Part shown: positions 21,786 to 32,558 of the stretch, in pieces
Layout of the letters: each line of letters opens with the position of its first letter
Position numbering within the stretch: position 1 is the first letter of the stretch
Assembly (NCBI GenBank): GCA_964017235.1
Contig: OZ024933.1
Coordinates: forward strand, 6,203,962 to 6,267,961
DNA length: 64,000 nucleotides
From: Sabellastarte sp. h YS-2021
Lineage: Eukaryota > Annelida > Polychaeta > Sabellida > Sabellidae
Reading direction: 5' to 3'
Translations under genes and position numbers: made by a program
The notes under the pieces: model-generated
Seen by the model: the letters and a program-made list of their open reading frames with translations, nothing else
What the model was told of the DNA's origin: nothing
Databases searched by the model: none

Positions 21786-22055
21786 TGTCATAAACTTGGA
21801 CTTGGAACACACACAATTGAAACACAGTTCTTACTAAAACACATCTATTCAATATAAAAGGCAAATGCACAATGAAGTTACATACAAAACAGTTCAGAGA
21901 CAGTGCATATGCTACATACGTTCCCAGGATAAGAGGATATACATTTGACCTATAGTTTATCTGGATGTCAGTGAGCTGTGAAGGTGTTGACTGATATGAT
22001 ACAGCAATGACAAGAGTTTAAGCAGTACAGAGCTGAGTTCTTTGTATATATAACA
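21786..22055 (-). repeat. Gypsy LTR (3' side in element orientation)
   Basis: Starts TGTTATATATAC in element orientation, directly beside the polypurine tract complement TTCCTCCCCTTTT at 22056. Its terminal part matches the repeat ending at 26285. Confidence 0.7.
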
Positions 22056-22167
22056 TTCCTCCCCTTTTAGTCTAAAACTCCTTTTTGAAAACTTTAACTT
22101 AACTTTAAAATTTACATGCAAGAAATAAAACTGAACTGAGTATCTGGGTAGACTACCAGAATACTCT

Positions 22168-24915
22168 TTATTTTGTCAGGGCATTATTCTGGCCCAAATA
22201 ATGAAAATCTCCCTGGAAAAATTCTGTTTGTCTCCTATTTCTTTTTGGATACAAACTATCATCTGATTTCTCTGTGTGTGTGTTTTTATCATTTTCTACT
22301 GGTGAATTTGACTCTGGTTGCACTTCTTGGTTTTCCTGTGTGTCCAAAACTTCTGGGAAAGGGTCTCTTTCTGTTTGCTCGTAAGGCACATGTCTTGATC
22401 TCACTTGGTCCACATGCTTCCGTACTATTTCCCCATCTTGTAGCTTGCAATGATATGACACTGGTCCAGTTGGTTCAACCACAGTGGCAGGTAACCATTT
22501 TGGTCCTGGACGGTAGTTTTCGACATAAACGTCATCATTTTCACTGAAGTACCTCTCTTGGGCATTTGTGTCTTGTCGTTCTTTTTCTTTTTCTTGCTTT
22601 GATGCAACAGTTTCTGCAGTGTTTGGCAGCAGACATTGGAGATGAGTATGTGGTCTCCTGTTCATCAACAGCTTGGCTGGCGTTTGACCAGTGTTGCTCT
22701 GAGGGGTGTTGCGGTATGTGAACAGGAACCGACTTAACTTTGTTTGAAGTAATCCCGTACTCATCTTCTTTAGGTTTCTCTTGAACGTTTGAACATACCT
22801 TTCAGCCAATTCATTTGTAGATGGATGGTATGGTGCAGATGTTACTGAACCAATGGCGTTTCTTTTGAAGAACTCTTTCATTTCGCAACTTGTGAAAACT
22901 GTGGCATTGTCAGTGACTATCCTACGTGGAAGTCCGTGTGTTGCAAATATTTTTCTCAATATCTCAATGGTTTTCTCAGAAGTTGCCTTCTCTACCATTT
23001 CTACTTCAACCCACTTTGTTGTTGCATCAACAAGGACAAGGAACATTTTACCCATAAAGGGTCCGGCATAGTCCAGATGTAGCCTAGTCCATGGTCTTGA
23101 TGGCCACTCCCAAGGATGCAACGGTGCTTGTCTGGGTTTTCTGTGATTTTCCTCACAAGTGTAACAATGTTTGACTGTGGTTTCTATTTCTTTATCTAAT
23201 CCTGGCCACCAGACGAACATTCTAGCCAGTGCTTTCATCCTGGATACTCCTGGATGCAACTGATGTAGTTCCTGCAGTACTAAGGAGAGTCCTTGAGTAG
23301 GAACTATCACTCTACTTCCCCACAGTAAACAGCCATCTTGCACACTGAGTTCCTCCTTCCTATTTAAGAATGGTTTGAGCGAATCCTCTTGTGTTGCTTC
23401 AGGCCAACCATATAACACATGCTTTAGTACCTTTGCCAGTATGACATCCCGTGAAGTCCATAACTTTATTTGCTTTGCAGTGACTGGTGTACCCTCCAGA
23501 TGCTCCACCAGATTTATAATCTCCCCTGGTACAGGTGGGTCTTGGATCTTGCTTGGAACTGGAAGTCGGCTCATGGCATCTGCGTTGGAGTTATTTGATC
23601 CAGGCCTGTACTTGATCTCAAACTCATAACCTGACAACAATAGTATCCATCTCTGAAAATGCGGTGAAGCCATAACTGGTGTTGGTTTTGGTCCAAACAA
23701 CCCCAGAAGTGATTTGTGATCTGTGAAAATTGAAAACCGTCTTCCAAACAGATACTGGTGAAACTTCTTCACTGCAAATACCACAGCTAGCCCTTCTTTG
23801 TCTAATTGCAAATAGTTCTTCTCTGCTGGGGCTAATGATCGAGACGCAAAACTTATTGGCTTTTCTGAACCATCAGGCATCCTATGTGACAAAACAGCTC
23901 CAAGGCCATATGGTGAGGCATCACATGAAAGCATGAGCTCCTTCTTGTCATCATAGTGTGTTAGCACTGTTGCAGATTGCAACATCTCTTTGGTTTTGTT
24001 GAAAGCCCTTTGTTGGTTCACTTTCCACACCCACTTGGCATCTTTCTTCAATAGCTGATGAAGTGGTGCTAGTATTGAAGACAGGTTTCTCAGGAACTTC
24101 CCATAGAAGTTCAATAATCCCAAGTAAGAGCGTAGTTCTGTGACATTCTTGGGTGCAGGTGCCTTCTCTATTGCCTCCACTTTATTTTTACATGTGTGTA
24201 GTCCATCTTTGTCCACAATGTGACCACAGAAAGTCACCTGGGTAGACAAGAAAACACACTTGGATTTCTTCAGCCGAATTCCAGCCTTAGACAGTCTCTG
24301 TAAGACTTCCTCCAATATGTGAAGATTTTCGGCTAAGCTTTCACCAGCAAACAAAATATCATCAATCCAGACCACCAGCTTGGGTATATCCGCAAGTAGC
24401 TGCTCCATCACCCTCTGAAAAATCCCTGGTGCCGATGATATAACATAGCAGAGTCTATTGTAACAAAATAGCCCTTTGTGAGTGTTTATGGTTGTATACT
24501 TCTTGGATGCCTCATCAAGGCATATCTGTTCATATGCATGACTGAGATCCAACTTCGTAAAGAACTTCCCACCAGACAGCTTTGCATACAGATCCTCGAG
24601 GCTGGGAATGGGGTAGTTGTCAAGTTGTGACACTTTATTCACCGTCACTTTGTAATCCTCGCATATGCAAACTGATCCATCTGGCTTCAACACTGGGACA
24701 ATTGGAGCTGCCCATTCAGAGAATTTAACAGGTTCCACTATGTTATCTGACTGCAGTCGTTCCAGCTCTGCTTCAATTTTATTCCGTAATGCATACGGCA
24801 CAGGTCTTGGCTTGAAATATCGTGGCTTGGCATCTGTGTGAACTTCTATCCTAGCTTTAACACCAGTTATTTTCCCCAAGCCTTCCTGAAACACTTCAGA
24901 ATATTTCTGAAGCAA
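22168..24915 (-). mobile_element. Gypsy pol: reverse transcriptase, RNase H, integrase
   Basis: A 915-codon frame. RT motifs include FFTKLDLSHAYEQI and the catalytic VVWIDDIL box. RNase H shows SCDASPYGLGAVL and TDHKSLL. The integrase has an HHCC zinc region ending HCYTCEENH and a catalytic core with LHLDYAGPF, TDNATVF and an ELAE glutamate region, followed by a C-terminal YRPGPKW stretch. The order RT-RH-INT is that of Ty3/gypsy. Pol of a fossil element, not a host gene. Confidence 0.93.
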
Positions 24916-24975
24916 CTTGTCCAGATCCTTTTGGACAAACTTTATTTCATGCCAGTTTATATGAATTTCATTCAG

Positions 24976-26120
24976 CTAATCCCGTCCCAAAAGACAAGGC
25001 TGTGTCCCCTTTACTACCAGTAGTGGCAGTTTCTTCTGATTTCCTTCGTAAGCCACAACAGCATTGAACATGCCCAACACAGGAATCTGTTCACCTGTGT
25101 ATGTTTTTAAAACTGCTTGAGTTGGTTGTAGCTGGGGTTTCGGCTCCCCTCTGCTGATCAACTTGTACACTGCCTCATTGATGACTGAAGCAGAAGCTCC
25201 TGTATCAATTTCCATTGATACTGGTTTTGTATTTATACAAAGTTCAACCACATATGGATTTATCCTGTTTGTGCAAATAAACAGTCGATATTCCTCCTCC
25301 TGGTTGTCATGTTGACCCTCACGCTGTGCTTCTGTGTGTTCAGTGTGATGTATTTCTTTCCGTGATTGTGCATTCTTGCTGCCTTTCCCCTTTTTCGGCT
25401 TTCTACATTTTGTCTTGATATGTCCTACCAGACCACAGTTGTAGCATTTGCTGCTCTTGAAGGGACATGCTGAAGGTTGGTGACTTCCCCCACATCTGTA
25501 ACATTCATCACAGGTGCCTTTTTGAGCTGACTTCCTCTGATTATTCCCTTGCCAGGGTTTGGGTTGAGAACCTTGCTGCCCAAGTTTATGTATTGTACTG
25601 CCCTGTAAATCTGCTGTATTCTTTGCTGCGGCTTCCAGTGCCTGGGCCAATTCAAAAGCTTTCTTAAACTGTAAAGTTTTTTCTTGAAGAAGTCTCTTCT
25701 GTATTACTGGATCAGCCACTCCACACACCAAGCGATCTCTGAGCATATCTTCAAGTTGGTCCCCAAATTTGCATTTTTCTGACAATTCCCGGAGTTCTGC
25801 TACAAACTCCGATACTGATTGTCCATGTGAACACACTTTAGAGTGAAACTTGTAGCGCTGGATGACCTCAGAAGGTTCTGGGTTCAGATGATTTTGAACT
25901 AATTTACTCAGTTCTTCAAATGTTTTTTATCAGGTTTTGTTGGAGACAACAAATTTCTGATTAAACCATAACACTTTGATCCACATACAGTTAAAAATAT
26001 TGATCTCTTTTTTTCAGCTTCAGTGATACTATTTGCTTCAAAATAATATCCAAGTCTCTCAATATATTGAGACCAGTTCTCTGATTCACTGTACTCCTCA
26101 ATTCTACCAAAAGTAGCCAA
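24976..26120 (-). mobile_element. Gypsy Gag and aspartic protease region
   Basis: The Gag start MATFGRIEEYSESENWSQYI is typical of Mag-like elements. Downstream are CYRCGGSHQPSACPF and the canonical CCHC knuckle CYNCGLVGHIKTKC, then a basic linker and a protease with the active-site motif EIDTGASASVIN. The region is decayed. Confidence 0.88.
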
Positions 26121-26216
26121 GGTAATTATTTTAACTTACAGATTTAAAATATCCAAAGAATTTCACAGCAATTATATAAAATTATTAATAAACCTATTTT
26201 CCTCGTCGCCAAAATA

Positions 26217-26285
26217 TATGTGTTGACTGGTATGATACAGCAATGACAAGAGTTTAAGCAGTACGAGTTCTTTGTATATATAACA
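26217..26285 (-). repeat. Gypsy LTR-type repeat (5' side in element orientation)
   Basis: Nearly identical over about 65 bp to 21990-22055 (ATGATACAGCAATGACAAGA, TTCTTTGTATATATAACA) and followed by the TCTTC duplication. Confidence 0.75.
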
Positions 26286-26290
26286 TCTTC

Positions 26291-28260
26291 AGAGCGCACT
26301 GGCCCAGACGTATATGCTTCACAGCATCAGTCGGCCGGTAAGCTTAAACCGGATCCTCCCCAGGCTAGATCATCTTCATCAAGGCGCACTGGTCCAGACG
26401 TTGGTTCTAAACCCCAGTCGACCGGCAAGCCTATGTCCGACAAACAATCTTCAGACTCTGATCTTCCTGTCACCGGACAGCCTTCAATCAGCAAGGCACC
26501 CACCGACCGACCTTCAAATCACCGACCTCTCACCGACCGACCAGGATCCTCTGCTGTCACTGGCCCGGATTCATCTTTTCTGCAAACTGGTCGGAGAGAC
26601 AGTTTTTCAAGTGTAGACTCTCAACCAGACAGTGAATTGTCAGATCAGCCCCCACTTACCCTGTTTGTAGACGAAGGCGAACTATCAGATGACCAAGAGT
26701 TTGGGGAACTGGAGCAACCGACGTCTGAGGAGCAAACGTACAGAGAGACCATGAGTGGCATCCGCTCATTTATGGGCTGGTCTCACGTTCCTGACATGGA
26801 AAGTTCTAACCCGTCAGATGATAACCCATTTGCAGGACCCAAGGCTCCAGTTCCTAACAAGGTGTCCGTGCACATGCCAATAGAAGAGTGGCTGTGCAAG
26901 AAACTGAACAAACTAAATATGACATTGATAGAAGGATACCCTTCCAGAACTGCTGAGGCCGGACACTTACCTATGGACAGTTTTCTTAAACCGGCTCGGT
27001 CACAGAACAAATGGTATGGGCTCTATCCCGGACAGGAAAAGGACACATCTTCAGTCACCAGCTGGCACACTGGCTCAATGAAACTTAATGGTAGTTTTGG
27101 CAGGATATCTAGGAAGGCGGGATTGACCTCTACCCCTCCGGCCTCACGTCGCATTTCACAAGATACGCTCCGGAAGTGGGAGAAGAGCGCAAGAGAAGCC
27201 TCTGTAATCTGCAATCAGTCCGCGAGTTTTAACCGCTGCCTCTTTAAGGTGCAGCAGGAGATGCAGGCACAATTAAAAACCATCCGTGGTGAGGCAAAGG
27301 GCAAAGCATCCAAGAAAGTTTCAGAAGCGTCCGATGAGCTACAGTTTCTTATGAACTTTAACAATAGCATCACCCAGGCAGCTGCTAAAGCCATGGAACA
27401 CTTGACAGACTTCGTGTTCGTTACTATGTAACCCTAGCCCGACGTGATTCCTATCTCAGCCACATCAAGAACGGGGTTAAGTCGGACACTCAGGTCAGCC
27501 CCACTTCAACTCGGAACATTGTTCCCAGATACAGTTATCAAAAGGGCAGAAGAGATCTCTCACCATGACAGCAAGAACCAATCTTCTGCTGCCTATGCCA
27601 GGGGCAAGAATCGTTTCCACCCCTATGAGAGGGTAGAAAAGAAGTTTGAAGGTCGGTCGGAAGGAAAACAAGATAGGCCAGCGTGGAAGAACAGAGTGCT
27701 AGTTTTACATCCCGACCTGCCAAGGGTCAGCAGTCTTACAAATGACAGTTACTTTGTAAATCAGTTACAGGCCAGACTGCTGACCCTAAACACCACGCAA
27801 GAACAGACTTTAGACAATTTAAGTGTAAACTTGCCTGTTGCCAATCGTGTCACTTCTGTTCCCGGGCATTCCCAAAAGAAAGAAGTAAGTCCCCGGAGAG
27901 CAGATTGTCAGTACAAAAGTCAAACATTAAAATTTGTGAAAGGTGTTTCGTGTGTCACTCAGTTGTTCTGTGTCCAACCTGTAACATGTGCCCAAAATGT
28001 TGTTTCAGATCTGCCTGTAGGTGCAAGACTTCAGAGTTTTTGGGAAACTTGGTTGTGCCTAGGCGCCGGACCGAAGGTGGTTCAAATCTTGAGAGAGGGC
28101 TACACCCTCCCCTTCCGGTTCCGGCCATACCTGACAAGGTCCCCATCAGTCGTAAGCTGTTATGTCAATCCTCTCAGGAACAGCAACCTGTTAGAGGCAT
28201 TACATCAGCTTATGGCCAAAACGCCGTAGAATTGGTCCACAATCAAACATCTCTAGGGTT
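26291..28260 (+). mobile_element. DIRS 1 Gag-like region, right part
   Basis: Begins with tandem RTGPD-containing Ser/Pro/Asp-rich repeats, then a globular Gag-like part with EEQTYRETMSGIRSFMGW and SAREASVICNQSASFNRCL. The same blocks occur in the second DIRS at 35087-36280, about two-thirds identical by eye. No host function is implied. Confidence 0.8.
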
Positions 28261-28312
28261 TTTCAACTGACAATTCTTAGTACCCAAACCCAACAACTGC
28301 TGGAGGCCAATT

Positions 28313-29800
28313 TTGGATCTGAGCAAACTGAACCTTTTCCTAAAGACGGAGAAATTCAAAATGGAGACACCGGAAACCATCAGGACATCTCTCCAGCAAG
28401 GGGAGTGGGTAACCTCAGTAGACTTCAAGGATGCCTACTTCCATATACCAATACAGGAACATTCCAGGAAATATCTCAGATTTCATGTCCAGGGTCGGAC
28501 ATACCAGTTCAAAGCTCTGCCTTTTGGTCTGTCCACAGCACCTATGGAGTTCACTGTGATAGCAAAGGAGGTGAAACTGATGGCCATTCACAAGGGTATA
28601 AGAATCCAGCAGTACCTAGACGACTGGTTGGTAAGAGCTACGTCCCCCCAAACTTGTCTCAAACACACCCAGATCCTAGTCAAAATGTGCCAGGATTTGG
28701 GCTGGTTGGTGAACTTGGAAAAGTCAGAACTGGAGCCCAAACAAGTCTTCGACTTCGTAGGCTACCGGTTCGACCTCAGGCCCGGTCGGGTCAGACCGAC
28801 ACCGGACCGTTGGCACAGTCTTCAAGAGAAGATACAAGAGCTGTTAGTACTTCCAACCTGCCCGGCCCGGCAGTTTATGTCCCTAATAGGTCTATTAACA
28901 GCCACAGAAAAGCAGGTTCACCTAGGCCGATTGCATATGAGACCCATACAGTGGCATCTCAAAAACAATTGGAGGGTGCCGGAATCTCTAGAGAAGATCA
29001 TTCCTCTACCAAAATCACTCCACCCACATTTACAATGGTGGCTAGAGGAAAGCAATGTGCTACAAAGTCAACCATTACACCCCATAAAACATGCTCTGCA
29101 AATCTTTACAGACGCATCAAAAGAAGGGTGGGGCACTCACTTAAACGAGCTCACTGCAAGAGGGTCTTGGTCGGTTCCGGAGAGCAAGTTACACATAAAC
29201 TACCTGGAACTCAAAGCAGTCTTTCTAGCATTAAAAGAGTTCCAGAACCACTGTGTCGGCCAGATGATTCTGATAGCGTCGGACAACACTACAGTGGTGG
29301 CTTACATAAACAAGGAAGGAGGCATGCGGTCGGGGCCCTTGTGTGCCCTACTTTGGAGGATCTTGACCTGGTGCTCCCAGAGGCAAGTAACTCTAAAGGC
29401 CCGACACATCCCAGGCCACCTCAATGTGATAGCGGACAAACTATCCAGGCTGGGTCAAACCATACAAACAGAATGGTCCCTCCTTCCCGAAACTTTTCAG
29501 AAGCTATGCAGCAAGTGGTACTGACCTCAGATAGACTTGTTTGCCACGAGGTTCAATCACAAGTTACCCCAGTTTGTGTCTCCAATTCCGGACCCCTTGG
29601 CGGTAGCAGTGGATGCACTCACCCTGCCATGGGAGGATCTGGATGCATACGCCTTCCCACCGACCGCCATACTGGGCAAAGTGGTGGAGAGACTACTGGA
29701 CTCCCCGTGCAAGAGACTCATTCTCATTGCCCCGGGATGGCCCAACATGCCCTGGTTTTGGGACTTGGTGACCATGTCAGGTCCCTCTCAGCCTACCCAA
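28313..29800 (+). mobile_element. DIRS 1 reverse transcriptase, RNase H and adjoining region
   Basis: The RT has VDFKDAYFHIPIQ, FKALPFGLSTAP and the catalytic YLDDWLV box, all of DIRS type. RNase H shows FTDASKEGWG, YLELKAVFLAL and ASDNTTVVAYINKEGG, then HIPGHLNVIADKLSR. The segment after it (IDLFATRFN, AYAFPP, WPNMPWFW) corresponds to a region that some DIRS descriptions assign to a Dam-like methyltransferase; I cannot confirm that here. The overlapping 470-codon frame is a shadow. Confidence 0.9.
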
Positions 29801-29839
29801 CCTGCCCAATCTGCTGACTCAGCCCTTAAATCAGATCCC

Positions 29840-30941
29840 TCACAGAAATCTGACCAATCTAAATCTCCATGCCTGGCTCCTAGAGCCACAAAGATTAAGG
29901 AACTGGGCTTCTCTGAGGCAGTGGCGGCAAGAATTGAGGCTCCTCAAAGAAGATCAACCAGATCAGTCTATGAGGCAAAGTGGACCATTTTTACAAAGTG
30001 GTGCAACACTAATCAGGTGGACTTCAGGTCACCACCTGTGAAGTCAGTGGCTGACTTCTTAATGCACCTCTTTGAGGACAGGAAGTTACAGCCCAGCACC
30101 ATTGATGGTTACAGGCCTGCCATTGCTGATAAACTAGGTAGCACAACAGTCAATATCAGCAAAGATGATAATCTCACTCGTCTCTTAGAAAGTTTCCACA
30201 GAGATAGACCCAAAGGGCGGAGGGGAATACCCTCTTGGAACCTTTCCCTGGTGCTGCACCAGCTGACAAAGGCTCCTTTCGAACCTCTTAGGGAGGCATC
30301 GCTGAAGCATCTGACCTTCAAAACTGTCTTCCTTTTGGCACTGGGCTCAGGCAAAAGAAGGAGTGAGATCCATGCATGGCAACACAAGAACATCAGACAC
30401 CAATTCGATTGGTCTAAGGTGTCCCTGTTTCCATCTCCCAGCTTTCTCTCTAAGAATCAGCTGGCCAAGGAGGGTCCAGAAAGTGTAGCCCCAGTGGTCA
30501 TACCAACTCTGGCTCCAACTCTGGATAGATCCCTCAAGTCTGACAGATCCCTTTGTCCAGTCAGGGCCCTGCGCTATTACCTGGACAGGACGTCAGATAT
30601 CAGGCAGCACAAGGAGTTAGTCTTTGTCTCCTTCAAGAAGGGTTTCGACAAGGACATATCCCCTGCCACTATCTCCTCATGGATCAAACAAACTGTGATC
30701 CTATGTTATGAGCGCTCTGATCATCAAGCTCACACCCTACCGAGTCAAAGCTCATGATGTTAGAGCTTTCGCCGCTTCTAAGGCCTTCCAGTCGGGAGTC
30801 TCCTTAGAACAAATTTTATCAGCATGCCATTGGAGATCACATAATCTCTTCACTCAGTTCTATCTGAAGGATGTGGCATGGGCTGATTCAGAGCTCTACC
30901 ACTTAGGTCCTGTAGTGGCTGCTCAGCAGATCCACCAATAA
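29840..30941 (+). mobile_element. DIRS 1 tyrosine recombinase region
   Basis: N-terminal core-binding part (SVYEAKWTIFTKWC, LQPSTIDGYRPAIADKLG), then catalytic features: Arg in GSGKRRSEIH, the HDVR box in KAHDVRAFAAS, and the Tyr in FTQFYLKDVAW. The recombinase integrates a circular DNA intermediate, in place of an integrase. The same region recurs in DIRS 2 and in every 5.8-kb unit. Part of a broken element. Confidence 0.9.
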
Positions 30942-31282
30942 TCCAGGGCCTAGAGGAGATTTGTAAATATGTAAATAGTGTACATACAGTTAAGTATATA
31001 AAAAAAAAATGGAACATGCTTCCTTCGGGAGGTGTCATTGCTATGGGACCAAACTCATCCCTCTCCTCCTCCACCTCAGAGCAGGTCTGTGAAAAAAGGG
31101 GGGAGGAGGAACAAGGTCGATTCTGACGGTTCAACCCTGGATAACCGGATGATGAGATTCGACCATACCCTAAGGGTCCCTGACTTCAAAGTCTGACCAG
31201 GCTTGGCAGGAATTTTTTAGTATGAGTTCAAATTTTTGAGTCCCTAGTAACTTACCCGCCAACCAAGCGGTAATTATTCAGC

Positions 31283-31375
31283 TATTGTCCATTGGATAGG
31301 ATGTATTAACGCAATAAAATTGCAAATTTAATAAGTAAATTAAATTTTTATAAGTTAATACCCTATCCAATGGAC
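31283..31375 (+). repeat. DIRS 1 internal complementary region (ICR)
   Basis: The left half (TATTGTCCATTGGATAGGAT to GCAATAAAA) is the complement of the left terminus. The right half (TTGCAAATTTAATAAGTAAA to CCTATCCAATGGA) is the complement of the right terminus. In DIRS elements this region is thought to template joining of the two ends into a circle. Confidence 0.9.
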
Positions 31376-31436
31376 ACACAAGACCCTCCCACCGACCCCG
31401 CTTTCAATTTACTAGGGGTCTAATAGGTTTAGACAA

Positions 31437-31650
31437 TGAAAAAGATGCTATGACGTCACGCTGTCTAGACAGAAGGAAGTACGACACGCCATCTGGCGAG
31501 TGCACAAGTGCTACGGACCGGCTTGCTGGTGGAAACACAGGACGTCTTTTTCTGACGTTTGGCGGGCCGGTCTGCGCCGACCGGATAAGCTATTGTCCAT
31601 TGGATAGGGTATTAACTTATAAAAATTTAATTTACTTATTAAATTTGCAA
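31437..31650 (+). repeat. DIRS 1 right inverted terminal repeat
   Basis: Inverted match to 20775-20966, extended by an AT-rich outer end (TATAAAAATTTAATTTACTT) that is complemented in the ICR. It ends at AAATTTGCAA. Confidence 0.9.
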
Positions 31651-31839
31651 AATTTTTTCTTTTTGCCTTATATCTCCTTTATTATTGCTTTTACAGCTTT
31701 CAAATGGATTCTATTTATGGAGAGTCTACATAACAAGTCATTTTACCTCTTATGGGTCAGACTGGGGTTATAAGATAGCAGAGTTTCTGTTTTTGCCTTA
31801 TTTCTTCTTTAAACTACGGATGGGTCGGTAGGCCCGGTA

Positions 31840-32457
31840 CAGGGGGGGACAGCGATTCGCCCATAAAAACAGCAAAATGAAGTTTTTTGAGAACAAATAT
31901 GCAGTGTAGTTTTATAAAAGTTATCAGAATGAAAAGAGGTTCCTCAAACTGTAAAATGATAGTAGCATCATAAAATATATTTTGTGATAAGTACTAATAC
32001 AACCATAGAACTTGTACCATGGCAATAAGATTAGAGCTGTTGGAAAGTGGACAGCATTTCGCCGATTATTTTATACTGTTCCTAAAAAAGTTACAAAGAC
32101 TGTTAAACAGTTTGCAAACAATAGTTAAAGCTAAAGATCAATTCTTTTAATTGTATTCTAGCACTTAATGAAGTTATAAATAATATTTATATTGACCCCA
32201 GACACAGTTTAGAGAACATACAGCTCTTTGCATCAGTCAAATACAGTTTGTTAGGCATATTTCTCACATATAAACTTTTTATTCATCCTTATAATCCTGC
32301 ATGCTGTCAGTTCTAAAATCTTAGAAAAGTATCAAGACATGTTGCACACTTTTCTATGCTATAAGGCTCCTTCAGTATCAACACAGATATTAGTTTTACA
32401 TGAGGTACAATGGAAACTGGCGAATCGCTGTACCCCGCGAATCGCTGTCCCCCCCTG
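31840..32457. mobile_element. 618-bp TA-flanked element, CAGGGGGGGACAGCGATTCGC ends
   Basis: The left CAGGGGGGGACAGCGATTCG and right CGAATCGCTGTCCCCCCCTG form perfect TIRs of at least 20 bp, with TA on both sides (31838-31839 and 32458-32459). The GCGAATCGCTGT word occurs twice in the right arm. The interior is AT-rich with no transposase. Confidence 0.88.
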
Positions 32458-32558
32458 TATCTTGGTATCGAGACCATTTTACTGAAATACCGTGATGAGA
32501 TTTTACAACCACCTCTTCCGTGTCAGCACATATAATAGAAAGAAGACTGAAAATATTA

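Larger units (their letters stand above)
21786..26285 (-). mobile_element. Ty3/gypsy LTR retrotransposon (Mag/K02A2.6-like), nested in DIRS 1
   Basis: A minus-strand element with LTR-type repeats at both ends, a purine tract (CCCCTTTT complement) next to the left LTR, and a TGGCGACGAGG primer-binding-like motif next to the right repeat. It is flanked by the 5-bp duplication TCTTC (21781-21785 and 26286-26290). Gag with two CCHC knuckles, aspartic protease, reverse transcriptase, RNase H and integrase follow in order on the minus strand. The family is judged from the PLHPWEWPSRPWTRLHLDYA-type integrase signature. Pol is long and open; the element as a whole has a few breaks. It is younger than its DIRS host. 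Confidence 0.93.
20775..31650 (+). mobile_element. DIRS-type tyrosine-recombinase retroelement 1 (fossil, contains a gypsy insert)
   Basis: Outer ends are fixed by the internal complementary region at 31283-31375, whose two halves are the complements of TTTTATTGCG (left end) and AAATTTGCAA (right end). Parts in order are left ITR, Gag-like region, reverse transcriptase and RNase H, then tyrosine recombinase, internal complementary region and right ITR. A minus-strand Ty3/gypsy element lies in the Gag-like region. Without that insert the element is about 6.4 kb, normal for DIRS. No target duplication is expected for this class. It is broken, with a handful of breaks besides the insert, and looks moderately young. 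Confidence 0.9.

Noticed and set aside
28405-29817. 470-codon plus-strand frame
   Set aside because: It overlaps the DIRS reverse transcriptase/RNase H in another frame, is Ser/Arg/Gly-rich low complexity, and has no motifs: a shadow frame.
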